Positions 22,186-33,609 of a DNA stretch of 64,000 nt are shown here, in pieces; positions within the stretch are counted from its first letter, which is position 1; each line of letters opens with the position of its first letter. The position numbers were made by a program, and so were the translations under genes. Below the pieces are notes generated by a model that saw only the letters and a list, made by a program, of their open reading frames with translations, had not been told where the DNA came from and ran no database searches. The DNA is from Amborella trichopoda (lineage: Eukaryota > Streptophyta > Magnoliopsida > Amborellales > Amborellaceae): contig NW_006498233.1 in NCBI RefSeq assembly GCF_000471905.2, forward strand, positions 873,733-937,732, written 5' to 3'.

Positions 22186-22966
22186 CATGTCTATATGGGT
22201 AGCAGAGTGGAGGCACATTGAGCTGGTTAGAGAGGTAGATGGGGACGATGAAAGGATTATCTTCCCAAAATTCCCTCCTTATCCATTCGGGCCACTTCTC
22301 GTTGCTAAGGATGCTCTTGAAGCTGAAAAGGAGGCAAAGCAAGACCAAGGTGACGAGTCTGAAAGACGAGAGGAGGAAATCTTTGATCCAATATGTGCTG
22401 AGATTGAACAAGTTGAGGATTGGAGGGACCCAATAATCAACTTTCTTAAACACGGTCGGCTACTGGAGGAGTGCATTGAGCGCAAAAGTATACAAAGAAT
22501 GTCCACCAAATACCCTCTTATTGAGGGAGATGCTATCTTTCAACCATCATTCGATGGTATCCTTCTCTGATGCGTTGACAAAAAAGGGGCAAAACAAGTA
22601 CTGAAGAAGTGCATGCCGGGATCTGTGGCCTTCATTAGTTTGGTCCTAAACTCTATGAATGAATATGCAGGTTGGGGTATTACTGGCCGTCAATGGTTGC
22701 GGATTCATTGTCCTATGCTAAAAGGTGCCAAGTGTGCCAAATACATTCAAACCTCATTCACCAGCCATCACAACCTCTGCATCCTACGGTGATGTCATGG
22801 CCCTTTTCACAATGGGATTTGGATATTGTCGGACCCATCGACCGTCCCTCAGCATTGGGTCACAATTTCATTCTAGCTGCTATAGATTACTTCTCCAAAT
22901 GGGCTGAAGGGATCCCCCTCAAACATGTCCCTAGAGAATCAGTAGCCAACTTTGTGTGACATCACA
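22186..22966 (+). pseudogene. Tat integrase, truncated by insertion
   Basis: A linker (SIWVAEWRHIELVREVDGDD) leads into the integrase zinc finger HAGICGLH (22607; interrupted by a stop) and GYYWPSMVADSLSYAKRCQV, with the CQVCQ cysteines. The core begins WPFSQWDLDIVGPIDRPSAL, with the first catalytic Asp, and AAIDYFSKWAEGIPLKHVPR. It then stops at 22966, where a chromovirus LTR starts. The second Asp, the Glu and the C-terminus are absent, and no continuation was found after 28105. Confidence 0.9.
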
Positions 22967-23084
22967 TGTAAGGACCAAGACCTTCTGGCATGTTGAAGTG
23001 CATTGGCAAGTGGCTAGCACATGTGAATGCCACCGTGCGCAATAGGATGCAGAAGACATTGTCGAGCGCCTTCATGCTGCCATG

Positions 23085-23300
23085 TACGTAAGTTACCACT
23101 GCGTGTGAGTGTTGCCATGTGCGTATGTCACCGCTGTGTGGGAGTGCTGCTGTGTGCGTAAGTCACCACAGTGCGTGAGTGCTACTGTACATGTAAGTCA
23201 CCGCCGTGCACGTAAGTCACCGTCGTGCGTGAGTGTTGCCTAGCGTTTAATGCCCTGCCATGCATGAGTGCTGCCGTGCGCAATGTGGATGAGTGCTTCC
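23085..23300 (+). repeat. ~35-bp minisatellite in the 5' LTR
   Basis: Degenerate units of CCGCCGTGCGTGAGTGCTGC followed by CGTGYGCGTAAGTCA, about six copies with some units shortened. The matching block in the 3' LTR is at 26462-26720. Confidence 0.7.
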
Positions 23301-24599
23301 ATGTGTGATGTGGGTGTGAGGTGCCATGTACGATGTGAGCCATCAGGTCCAGCTATATAGGGTAGTCTAGGGGACTTCCTCTTCTCTTTTTTTATGTTTA
23401 TGAATCACTTGTCCCATGCTTGTTGCTTTGTGTGCCATGTGAATGCCACTTGCAAAGTGTGTGCCATGTAGAGTCCCCTTGATGCCACTTGTTGTTTGCA
23501 TGCTACCCCTTTTATTTCCTATTTATTCATCCCTTCACACCCCTCTCAAGAGTTTGCTCTCTCTCAGCCACGTTTTTCCCCTTTAAGCCCTTAGAGCCTC
23601 AAGCTTGAGACTCTCCATTGAAAGCTTGACCTTGGAGAACAACTGTGTAGGAACTTGGAACCTTTGGTGCATGTAAGTAGATTCATTTTCCACGCTTCTA
23701 TGCTTTGTGATACATGTTTTTTTTGGTTAGTTCATTCAAGTATGAAAATCAAGAAAAATTATGTGTTTGTGACTGTAAATATGAGCATGAATATGCAAAT
23801 CCTGAAGTTTAAGCTTCATTATTGATACAATTTGGAATATGTATGTGGCTGTACGTTGCCAAATTTATGTTAGAAGGAGCCCTGATTTTCTAGGATTTTG
23901 CATGATAGATTGAGCATTGAATATATTATGATGATTATAAAAATCGATGGAAATAAACCCTTACGAATCTAGTTAAAGATGAAAACAACCTTCCATTAAT
24001 GCCTATTTTGGTTTGCAATTTACTATTCACTCTTTGAAATGTGCCAAAATTTGAATGATAAATTTATCAATTTTTCAGAAAAATGCATGCTCTGTAAATT
24101 GAACTTTTCATTGACTTTTATATTTCCAAATGAGCGCAAAGAAGTTTTAAATGAAATATGCGTGTGTCTACTGTGATTTTCCTATTTAAAGCTCAGTTTA
24201 AATTCTTTAAAGACTGTTGCTCATTTTGGATTAAATTGTTCACAAGTCAAATGGTATCCAAATGACTTAAAACTACTTTTAAATAAAATATGGGTGTGTC
24301 TAATTCAAAAATGGTATCGAAACCATTCCAAAATTCTCTATGGTTTGGCAAGTATGCCCCTTTTTCTATGAATAGGTTACATGTTTTTGTATGCCCCTTT
24401 TTCATTGTTGTGTATGCAGAAATTTCCAGAACTGTTACATGTTTTTATATTGTACTGTTTACTGACCAAATCATGTCCAAATAAGTCCAAACCACTCTTA
24501 AATGAAATATTAGTGAGTTGAATTCAAAAATACTTTTGAAACCATGTCAAAATGCTTTATGATTTGGGAATTATGCTTCTTTTTCTATAAAGGTGTCAC

Positions 24600-25010
24600 T
24601 TACCATGTGATAGTGCCATGTGATAAGTGTTATGTGACAAGTGTTAGGTGACGAGGGTTATGTGATAAGTGTTATGTGATAATTGCCATGTGATAAGTGT
24701 TATGTGATAAGGGCCATGTGATAAGTGTTATGTGATAAGGACCATGTGATAAGTGTTATGTGATAAGTGATAAGTTTCATGTGATAAGTGCCATGTGATA
24801 AGTGTTATGTGATAAGTGCAATGTGATCAGTGTTATGTGATAAGTGTTATGTTATAATTGCCATGTGATAAGTGTTTTGTGATAAGTGCCATGTGATAAG
24901 TGTTATGTGATAAGTAGCATGTGATAAGTGCTATGTGATAAGTTCCATGTGATAAGTGCTTTGTGATTAGTTCCATGTGATAAGTGCTATGTGATATGAC
25001 ATGTGTGGTC
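24600..25010 (+). repeat. 14-bp minisatellite GTGATAAGTGYYAT
   Basis: About 28 tandem copies of GTGATAAGTGTTAT or GTGATAAGTGCCAT, often alternating, with point variants. Three units equal 14 codons, which produces a spurious His/Thr/Tyr-rich minus-strand frame at 24833-25171. In the 3' LTR only a few degenerate units remain (28050-28105). Confidence 0.9.
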
Positions 25011-25201
25011 AGCCATGTGATAAGTGCTGTGATAAGGCCCATGTGGTTAGTGATGTATTTGCATGATATTGAGACAAGCAAAGTGATATGTGATTTATTG
25101 GCATGCTTTGAGTCTATTGCATGGCCATGATATGATAAGTGATATGTGATCCAGTGGCGTGCTTTGAGCATATTGCATGGCCAACTGGTGCCGGCAGTTT
25201 C

Positions 25202-25232
25202 CCTAACTCCCTATGATAGCAGGGGAGTTAGG
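25202..25232. other. Perfect 10-bp inverted repeat after the 5' LTR
   Basis: CCTAACTCCC (25202-25211) and GGGAGTTAGG (25223-25232) are exact reverse complements with an 11-nt loop. It lies close to the LTR/internal border. It may be a chance or leader hairpin. Confidence 0.5.
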
Positions 25233-25454
25233 ATGAGTGCGTGATGGGAGGGTCGAATCCCCCAAAATTCTATGTGATGCAAAAAGAAAAGTGAACCGTG
25301 TCTTGCAAGAAACGTGCCTGCCCCAAAGCGCACTAGGGACTTTGTGTGTGTGTGTGAAGGCATTATTGCATGGGTCAGTCATTGTCATTGTCTTCAGGAG
25401 GCTTGCACCTCTCGCATTCTCGGGACATGGGGGAGTGGATAAAGCCGAAAGATG

Positions 25455-25975
25455 GAAGAGGCAGGTAGAAATCAGTGGAGCAATATGCAGCCAAATTTGC
25501 GGAGCTCTCTCGATATGCACCCCACATCATCAATACAGAGGCGTGTAAGGCAAGCAAGTTTAAAAGGGGCCTCCGGCCTGACATCAGAGGGAGAGTAATA
25601 TCAGCCAAACTCAAGATGTTCTTCCCGTTAGTGGACCTTACTATGAAGATTGAGAGAGATTGCGAGGAGTTTTAGTTAAGGAAAGAAGTGAGAGGAAAGT
25701 TCGTGCCATCTGGGAGTTTTGGTAGGAAAGACTTTAGGGGAAAGCCTAATTAGGGTTGCACGAAATTTTAAAAGACGTTCCCAAGCAACTTTTGCTACAA
25801 GAAGTTTAACAAATGTCTTAAGTGTGGCAAGCCTGGCCATTGGATCAAGGACTGTCCTATAATAAAGCTGGAGAACAGATCAACGACTCAAGGTCAGGTA
25901 TTTGCACTTGCAGAACAGGAGACCAAGGCGTCTACCTCAGTAATCAGAGGTAAGCTCTTTGCTTGTGAATGAGAA
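25455..25975 (+). pseudogene. Chromovirus gag fragment with CCHC zinc knuckle
   Basis: The frame at 25475 reads EQYAAKFAELSRYAPHIINT, KASKFKRGLRPDIRGRVI and VDLTMKIERDCEEF, the standard gag core of Tekay/Del-like chromoviruses (YEAKFTELSRFAP...KFExGLRPDIR). A stop follows at 25673. Further on, CLKCGKPGHWIKDC (25814-25855) is an intact CX2CX4HX4C knuckle, followed by QGQVFALAEQETKASTSVIR, the start of the protease region. The DxG active site is not reached. Gag would bind and package the element RNA. Several stops make it inactive. Confidence 0.85.
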
Positions 25976-26307
25976 GCTAGAAATTTGATTGATCCTGATT
26001 TTGTTCTCACTCTTTCTTTGCCCTCATTTTGTATGTTACCTAAGCATTGAATTTGTACTTCTTGATCATGCCTTAGTTTGTGCACACCTCCTTGAGGGAC
26101 TTTTTAGTGACTGGCTTAGAGTTTAGATACTGTGTGATAGAGATGGGAGATAGAGTCTTGCCCATAATTGGATTCCTTTGGATGCTTAGGATTTTGTCGC
26201 TTTCCTGGGCATAAGATGGTTGTGTGTGCTTTTGCCTCAGTAGATTGTTTGGAGTAAGAGCGCCACTTTCAGAAACCACCCCCCCATTTATCCGATGATC
26301 AAGGATA

Positions 26308-26344
26308 CGATTTTGAGGACAAATCTATTTTTAAAAGGGGATTA
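26308..26344 (+). promoter_or_regulatory. Chromovirus 3' signal and polypurine tract
   Basis: GATTTTGAGGACAAATC (about 26310) corresponds to the conserved TTCGAGGACGAA-like box near the 3' end of Tekay/Del elements. AAAAGGGGATTA (26333-26344) is the polypurine tract directly before TGTAAAGACC of the 3' LTR. Confidence 0.75.
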
Positions 26345-28105
26345 TGTAAAGACCAGAACCTTCCGGCGTGTTAAAGTGCACTAGCAAGGGATCGACACTT
26401 GTGGATGCCGTCATGCGCAACAGGAAGCAGAAGAGACCGTCGAGCACCTTCAGGCTGCCATGTGCATAAGTTACCACCATGCGTGAGTGCTGCTGTGTGT
26501 GTAAGTCACTGGCGTTTGTGAGTACTGTCATGTGCATAAGTCATCAAAGCGCTTGAGTACTGTCGTACGCGTAAGTCACCACCGTGCATGAGTGCTGCCA
26601 TGCGCGTAAGTCACTGTCGTGCGTGAGTGCTGTCGTGCGCGTAGGTCATCATCGTACGTGAGTACTGCTGAGCGAGTAAGTCACCACCATGCGTGAGTGC
26701 TGCCGTGCACAATGTGGATGGGCGTTGCCGTGTGTGATGTGGGTGTGAGCTGCCGTGTGCGATGTGGGCTGTCGGGCGCAGCTGTATAGGGTAGTCCAGG
26801 GGACTTACTCTTTTGTTCTCTTATGTTTATGAATCACTTGTCCCATGCTTGTTGCTTTGTGTGCCATGTGAATGCCACTTATAAAGTGTGTACCATGTGG
26901 AGGCCCTTTGATGCCACTTGTTGTTTGCATGCTACCCCTTCCTTTTCTTATTTATTCACCCCTTCACACCCCTCTCAAGAGTTTGCTCTCTCTCAGCCAC
27001 TTTTTTCCCCTTTAATCCCTTAGAGGCTCAAGCTTGAGATCCTCCATTGAAAGCTTAACCTTGGAGAAAAACTATGTAGGGAACTTGGAACCTTTGGTGC
27101 ATGTAAGTAGATTCATTTTCCATGCTTCTATGCTTTGTGATACATGTTTTTGGTTAGTTCATTCAAGTATGAAATTCAAGAAAAATTATGTGTGTGTGAC
27201 TGTAAATATGAGTGTGAATATGAAAATCATGAAGTTTAATCTTGATTATTGATACAATTTGGAATACGCATGTGGCTGTACGCTGCAAAATTTGTGGTAG
27301 AAGGAGCCCTGATTTTCTAGGATTTTGCATGACAGATTGAGTGTTGAATATATTTATGATGATTATGAAAATTGATGGAAATAAACCCTTATGAATCTAG
27401 TTTAAGATGAAAATAACCTTGCATTAATGGTTATTTTGGTTTAAAATTTACTATTCACTCTTTGAAGTGTGTCAAAATTTGGATATGAAATTCTGCAATT
27501 TTCCAGAAAGGTATATGCTCTGTAAATTGAACTTTTCATTAACTCATATATATCCAAATGAGCTCAAACAAGTTTTAAATAAAAGATAAGTGTATCTACT
27601 ATAGATTTTTCTATTTAAAATCAGTTGAAATTATTTACAGATTGGGAGCTATATCTCTGTTTGTGAGTGCATGTCACTGTTATCAGTTGCAGTAATTTCT
27701 AGAACTGTTGCTCATTTTGTATTAAATATTTCACTGGTCAAATGGTATCCAAATGACTGAAAATTACTTTTAAATGAAATATGGGTGTCTAATTCAAAAG
27801 TTGTTATGGAAACATGCCAAAATTCTCTGTGCCCCTTTTTCTATGAATAGGTTACTGTTGTGAATGCAGAAATTTCCAAAACTGTTGCATGTTTTTGTAT
27901 TGTACTGTTTACCGATGAAATCATGTCCAAATGAGTCCAAACAACTTTTAAATGAAATATTAGTGAGTTGAATTCAAAATTGATTTTGAAACCATGGCAA
28001 AATGATTTATGGTTTGGGAATTATGCTGCTTTTTCTATGAAGGTGTCAACTGCCATTTGACAAGTGCCACGTGATAAGTGTTGTGACAAGTGTTTGTTAT
28101 ATGTA
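26345..28105 (+). mobile_element. Chromovirus 3' LTR, 3'-truncated
   Basis: Begins TGTAAAGACCAGAACC and parallels the 5' LTR, including the 35-bp minisatellite (26462-26720). It ends in about 60 bp of degenerate GTGATAAGTG units. The terminal ~600 bp of the 5' LTR have no counterpart, so the copy is truncated or its minisatellite has contracted. Confidence 0.8.
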
Positions 28106-30047
28106 ATTTTTTACGCACCTCAACCCTTCAATCAAATAAAGGATAAGAGCTGGCTAGAGCCCGTACACCACGGTGCATAAAACATAGCAACGCGGAAAAC
28201 AATAGCCGTAGAAGAAATATGCCTCGAATAAAGATGATCAAAGAAAGAGCGCTTACACGAACAGGAGTCGATGCCTTTCCCCACCACCGCGTGTATAGGA
28301 GCCAGATAGGCATGCCAAATGACCATTGTCATATTCCAAGAAACAAGGAAGTGGGCCCGAGCTCGAATGGACCGACCCAGCGGCCCTGAGCCCGGACCAT
28401 CGCAAAGTAGGGAAGAGGCATGACTTTCGCCGTACGGCCTCATCGAACCAGTCATCGGCCATCGCGATCTCCGGCCACTCCTCGACGAGCTCACATCTTC
28501 TTTCTTGCAGCAAGGGAGTAGCCGAAAGCCTCAGACACCCACGAAAAGCTTCGACGAAATCCTTCCCTTTGACAAAAAAGCACGAAAAACAAGCCTCCTC
28601 CAAGAAAAGAGAAGAAAGGAGGCCTGAACCACTGGTGCCCAAATATTCAGAACGACGTCTTAGCCCTTCGCAAAAGAAAACTCGGCCGCATGAAAGCTGA
28701 TGCCGAGAAAAGAACACTTTCAGGAAGAGAACTTAAGTCAGACACGACGAGCAGCATTCAAAGCAAAATAGAAAGAGGCACAAAGCCCAAGGTCACAAAA
28801 ATAAAAGCAAAAAAGTCCCCATCGCCAGAAATCCCTTTTTCGACTATCCATTGAAAGTCTAAGAAATAATGCAGAAGCAAATCAAAACCTACTACAAAAA
28901 AAAAGAAGGCACACAAAGGAAACTTTCTCTGGGCTTGCAAATGACTCAAAGACGCCACAGAGATCATCAAAGCGTTCATAAACACCAACCGAGTGCCTCC
29001 ATCCATGAAGGAGATTGCAGAAAAAACGATCAAAAGATATCAAAACGATCACAAAAAAACAAACGACAAGAATGCAACAAAAGATCAACCAAACTCATGC
29101 TGCAATTTCCCGAGTAGAGCTCTCAAGGTTTTGATAATGGCGGCAGGCTCCTTAGAGAAGGACAAGTTTGTCATATGTGCAAAAGAGTTTAAGGGAATTT
29201 TGGTCATTGTACCCAATTTCAAGACTTTATTTTAATTACTTTTAATTGTATTTAGGCTTAGTTTTTGAGTATCCACCCCTGTTTGTGGAAAACTCTATAT
29301 AAACAGGCTTAAGTCAATTGTGAAAGGGGGATTACAAATCAATAAAGAAGAGGCATTACACTTGATTCTGCTTGTCTTTTCTCTTAGCCCTAGCATCTCA
29401 ATAAGAGGAGAGAAAAAACTTTTGCAGAAGAGGAAAATACCCCCGATCACGTGGGTATGCACTTTCCTTTTCTTGAAGACGTTTATCGCTTTTGAAACTT
29501 TCTCTCTTCTTCTCCCACATGCATAATCCCACGCACGTCAAAGACTGCGTGGACCTGAGCAAACCAAAAGGGGTCCGAGCTAACATGCGTCCACATCTAA
29601 TCCCTCTTCCTCACTTTGACAGCCCAAGGGGAAAGACATAGTTTCCCATTCTTTCATTCGATCAACGAAAAAGAAGCCAACCCATGCACGAAGAATCAAG
29701 ACATCCATCGAAATCTAGACTTGAGAGGAGAGAAGTGGGTCATAGCATTTGAAGAGAGTCCTTGATCAAACCGCATTGGTGAACAGCTGGAGGGCTTTCG
29801 TAACTGATCTAAGAGGATGAACCCGCTCGGACATGTCCCGCCAACCCGCAACAACGAGGTAAGCAAATCAGCCCTTCCCTATCGTAAAATCTCTCTCTTT
29901 GTTGGTAGCCTATCTGCACTCTAGAAAGCTAACGCGCCTGCATCACCCAATGTACAACGCACGCAAGCCATCGGCGGTTGTTTGAGAGAGGATCTTCTTG
30001 CCACGCCCCTGTGCGAGGGAACCAGAGAAAATCAGGCCCCGACTAGC
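28106..30047 (+). mobile_element. Tat LTR of element G2
   Basis: This LTR ends at the PBS at 30048 and has a promoter at 29271-29304. Part of its U5 (GTAACTGATCTAAGAGGATG near 29809) matches the U5 of G1 (GTGATCTAAGAGGATGCCC near 18550). A polyadenylation-like AATAAA lies at 29341. It lacks the C/T-rich hairpin tract of the other LTRs. The GC-rich part 28130-28720 holds overlapping open frames on both strands (28326-28700 plus; 28253-28717 minus) with no recognised domain. 28720-29110 is A-rich without a gene. The left boundary is uncertain. Confidence 0.65.
29271..29304 (+). promoter_or_regulatory. LTR core promoter of G2
   Basis: ATCCACCCCTGTTTGTGG is followed 6 bp later by TCTATATAAAC, a strong TATA box. 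The same pairing of an ATCCACCC-TGTTT box and a TATA element is at 44830-44861 and 49540-49572. Confidence 0.75.
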
Positions 30048-30066
30048 TGGTGACTCCACTGAGGAC
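30048..30066 (+). promoter_or_regulatory. Primer-binding site of G2
   Basis: TGGTGACTCCACTGAGGAC differs at two positions from TGGCGACTCCACTGGGGAC, the form typical of Tat elements. It is followed by a ~300-bp leader. Confidence 0.7.
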
Positions 30067-30375
30067 ACGCCACCCTATAGTTTGCTCAAATTGTTTTCAG
30101 ATGAAAATCCTCTTCTCCTCTCTTTCTAAAATCTTGATGGATTCCCACTCTTCTTCGCTTCTCCAAATCAAAGATTTTCCCATCCCCATATAAGTCATTC
30201 ATTCATCTACGCGTGGGTTGACTGGCCCTGCTGCCCTAGTCCAATCTAGGGTAACAAGGAGTATGGGCATCCACGCCGCTACTCCTTTCTCCACCCCAAG
30301 GACTGCGCCGCTGTCACTCTTTCACCTCCCGGCATCAAAAGCATCCTAAGAGATATCCTCGACAGGACCAACAGA

Positions 30376-31250
30376 ATGGAGGACACTCACACTGCTGTGT
30401 CTCTCCACTAGGAGGTGAGTTCTCCCTACAGATCCCAGAATGACGAGAGGAACCGAACACAACCACCTCCTGTGGGCCAGTCATCAATATATGACGATCC
30501 ACCCGCCTCCTTCCAAGACCAAGATAACACAGTCTCATGGGCCGCCTCAATAACCTTCACCCAAGAAGACATCCAAGCGATGATCAACAAGAGAATCCAA
30601 GGCCTTAAGGTGTCGCAAACACCTGAGAATCGGCAATAGAAAAAGCCTTACCCGCTTTCAATTGACCAAGTGCCCTTCCCTAGTGGATACCAAAAAGGGA
30701 AACTACCGACCTTCAACAACACAGGGTCACCACAACAACACATAGCCCACTTCACGTCTGCATGCTAAGAGTAAGCCGCGGACATCAAACTACTCTTATG
30801 ACAGTTTGTCGAAACACTCGAGGGACCCACATTCAAATGGTATGCATGTCTACCAGCAACCTCAGTCCACTCATGGGAAGAAATGTAATAGCTCTTCCAC
30901 AAATGCTTCTTTAAAGCCAAATTGGAAGTCCAAATCATGGAGCTCCTCACCATGACACAAGAACTAGACGAGTCAGTAGGAAAATATATCCAGAGATGGT
31001 GTGACCTTTCCATGTGGCTGAGAAGCCCTATGAGTGAGATAGAATCCGTGAAAACATGCGTGAGAAATATGAAATAAGATATTGCCCTACAAGTCGAGGC
31101 ATCCAAACCTACCACCTTCTCTGACATGATTACAAAGGCTACCAAGATCAAGAGCCTATTAAAGCACCATGGAGGAGACCGAGCCCAAAGTTCAAGCACC
31201 AGTCAGGCTCGTAATGCTGGGGTAACAGGCCGAACCCCGCACCAATCAAT
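30376..31250 (+). pseudogene. Tat-type gag (G2)
   Basis: After ITFTQEDIQAMINKRIQGLK (about 30550) come SIDQVPFPSGYQKGKLPTFN, QFVETLEGPTFKWYACLPA, SWEEM, LLTMTQELDESVGKYIQRWC and ALQVEASKPTTFSDMITKAT. These correspond one to one with the gag of G1 (20680-21230) and G4 (52370-52840). At least four stops (30638, 30767, 30887, 31076 region) break it. The start is taken at 30376 (MEDTHTAVS), but an upstream start is possible. Gag forms the particle shell. The gag C-terminus runs into a region rich in stops. Confidence 0.8.
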
Positions 31251-31429
31251 CCAAGAACGTAATTAGTGCAGTTGTCACAACTGCACCCCTCGGTGCTAAC
31301 CCTGTGGCTAATACAACACCTCTGTTGACCCTAGACATGTCACGAGGGATACCGACTAAAGCTAAGATGGATGCACATCCGCAAGCCCCTTAGAAACAGA
31401 ATTACAATAACGTACCATCGCTAATAAAA

Positions 31430-32021
31430 TACCATCAAACTAAGGAATTTTTGCACAAATTAAATCAAAAATATAGATTCAATAAGGAGTGGGTCCCCAC
31501 CCTCCTGGAAATGCTCTTGGATCAAGAGATGTTGATACACCCTGATGCCAAGAAGCCGAAACAAGCAGAGCTCGTGCATGATCCCAAATATTGTGCAGAC
31601 CAACGGAGTGTGGGATACCCAGTCTAGGATTGCATCACGTTAAAAGAACACATCGAAGCCCTGATTCGAAATGGATAGATCGACCTAGATTTCAGAAACT
31701 TCCCACATGGTCACAGTCCATGAGGGATCCATCAGCTACTCTTCTCTAGCCAGGCTACCTCTTGAGCGACTTTTTGTCCTATTCAACATGATGTCCCAAC
31801 ATGAGATGACAACGCCTTGCATTCCCAAAAGACAAGAAATAAGCATGCATAAAGGCCAAAATCCTAGGTGCAAATACCATAAAAAAAGGGGCCATGACTT
31901 GGCCAACTGCAGGGCGTTTCGCTCTATTTTGAAGAAGTACATCCAAATCGTTCAAATAGTCCTAATGGATGGACGACCTTCATCAGTACAAGGAAACCAG
32001 GAGGAACAGGCTTCCTCGTAG
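31430..32021 (+). pseudogene. CX2HX4HX4C zinc-knuckle repeats (G2)
   Basis: Two related units are seen. The first, broken, has LLEMLLDQEML and KYCADQRSVGYPV with DCITLKEHIEALIRNG. The second, open at 31707-32021, has LERLFVLFNMMSQHEM and CKYHKKRGHDLANC (31869-31910), followed by RAFRSILKK. The spacing is CX2HX4HX4C, with His in place of the second Cys of a classical retroviral knuckle. G3 and G4 have three such units. The family role is presumably nucleic-acid binding by gag. Sequence after 32021 is A-rich and carries no further sense frame. Confidence 0.7.
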
Positions 32022-32277
32022 CAAGGATCCCTATCAACTCAGCCCCCGCTCCCCACGAGTGAGGAGAATCTGATGACTTGAGTAGAATCCTATCGGTCCC
32101 GAAGGCAGGACCTTAAATTTGCCTTCAAAAAAAAAAAGACAAAAAATCACCACCATCAGATAGAAGAAACAACTCCTCATTTAATTACATACTAAAAAGG
32201 TTACAAAAGGAGGGCCCGAGTGAAAAAGGCTCAAGGAAAAAGTCCATAAGAAAAGAAGGATAAACGGCCTCGCGCCT

Positions 32278-33423
32278 TCAAAAGCGATCAAGAGAATCCT
32301 CAATCATCGCTTTTAGCTCCTCTGCACGCCGCAATAGGGTCTGCTTCTCTTCTTGTAGGTGGGAAATCTCCTGAGCAATCAAATTGTCCGAGGAGGTGAC
32401 TGCCGCAGAATCAAAGTCCAGCTGCTCTAACTCGCACGATCGTTGATGCAACGCTTCCCAACTAGTGTCTCGACAAGCGCTCAGTGAAAGCATCCAAGCC
32501 TGCAACTCATCCATCTCAGCCTTCACCTCCTCGAGCTCTTCAGAAAGGTTTGTGACCTCTGTCGATAGGGAGTCCTGCTCCGAAACGAGCCGGGCTCGCT
32601 CCTGTGTGCGCTGTTGTACGAGGCTTTGTCGGTCAGCCAAATCCTACTCCAAAGTAGCGAAATGCCTTCTTGAAATATTCCCGAGTTGCATCCTCACATG
32701 AAAGAGCTTCGGTGCCCCAACCACTCAAATTCTACAGCAGCACGTCAAGACGGTTAAAGATTTCACCATCGGGCCACGAGCTCCTCAGACTAACCACACA
32801 AGCCCTGAAAACCTCCATCCGTTCCTCGAGCTCCGATAAGGAACACCCCCTCATTCCCTGAAGGCTGGAATAGAGCATCCCCCTCACCATCGACGCCTTG
32901 AAGTCCGAAGACGATCGCAGAACAACAGGGAAGCCAACAACATCTAGTGGAGGCACAGCAAGCACATAGTTCCTTGAGCCAAGAGGCATCATAGGCCTTG
33001 CAGAAGTGCGAGGCTCGAGAGAAGAGCTTGCCATAGGCCCTCCTGAGGTATGCGAACCTGAGGATGACACCTCTGACGAACCAGGAGGACGAACTCTCGA
33101 AGCGCCCATCTCCTTCTGTGCAGTTTTAGGAGCAGGTGGAATAGACATCGCAGGGCATGCAGGAGATGCCACGTGGGCGCTTGCAGTGGAGGTCACACCG
33201 ACCTCGACCTTGGATGTAGGGCTTCTCAAGCTATGCTCTGGATCAAGAGTTAATGCACTCGACCACCCAGGCCAACTATCTATCGACTGCGACGTCCCTA
33301 CAGGAACTGAAGACAGTGCAGTTGGAGAATAATCCGAAGCCTAAGAGCTCCTGACCGAGCCCACCTCGCAAGAGGTGGTATTGAGGACACCACCTTAGAG
33401 GGCAAGTCTCCCTTTCTCGAACG

Positions 33424-33458
<35 letters not shown>

Positions 33459-33600
33459 AAGAAACAAGCAAAGACTCTCTCCCCCTCTTTCTCTTTCTCC
33501 CCCTCTCCTTGTCTTCCCTCCCATTAGGAGGAACACTCTTGGGCTTAGCAGAAGCAGGAAGCTTTGGAAAATACAACACCTCAGATAGGCAAATAACACC
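32278..33600 (-). pseudogene. Antisense ORF of G2: coiled-coil C-terminus
   Basis: The minus strand encodes, toward lower coordinates, FPKLPASAKPKSVPPNG with a basic Arg/Glu run, a Ser/Pro-rich segment (33229-32732) and a 120-codon coiled-coil frame (32640-32278: TEVTNLSEELEEVKAEMDEL, ending EELKAMIEDSLDRF). The G3 and G4 antisense ORFs share this order and end INEVIDRF or INxAIDRL. The PMD part that should lie at higher coordinates is missing because G3 sequence takes over at about 33600. Frames are shifted between the pieces. Confidence 0.7.
33424..33457. repeat. (CT)n microsatellite in the antisense ORF
   Basis: About 17 CT dinucleotides. On the minus strand they encode alternating Arg and Glu, extending a charged stretch of the antisense ORF. 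Confidence 0.9.
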
Positions 33601-33609
33601 CGTCATACA

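Larger units (their letters stand above)
22967..25200 (+). mobile_element. Chromovirus 5' LTR
   Basis: Starts TGTAAGGACCAAGACC. It aligns with 26345-28050 over most of its length: shared GAATCACTTGTCCCATGCTT, CTCTCAAGAGTTTGCTCTCT and TTGGTGCATGTAAGTAGATT. The 3' part carries a 14-bp minisatellite (24600-25010) that is nearly absent from the 3' LTR. The right boundary is approximate; no PBS was recognised. Confidence 0.8.
22967..28105 (+). mobile_element. Ty3/gypsy chromovirus, pol deleted, nested in G1
   Basis: Two direct LTRs beginning TGTAARGACC (22967 and 26345) flank about 1.1 kb of internal DNA that holds a gag scrap, a CCHC knuckle and the 3'-terminal TTTTGAGGACAAATC and polypurine signals typical of Tekay/Del-like chromoviruses. 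Almost all of protease, RT, RNase H and integrase are deleted. The 3' LTR lacks the end of the 5' LTR. The element interrupts the integrase of G1. The candidate target sequence TCACA lies before 22967; no matching flank is seen on the right. Confidence 0.85.

Noticed and set aside
24833..25171. 112-codon minus-strand frame with repeated His-Thr-Tyr-like units
   Set aside because: Caused by the 14-bp minisatellite; three units make 14 codons without a stop.
28253..28717. 154-codon minus-strand frame and a 124-codon plus-strand frame over the same DNA
   Set aside because: They overlap on opposite strands in a GC-rich part of an LTR, with no recognisable domain; there is no way to choose between them.
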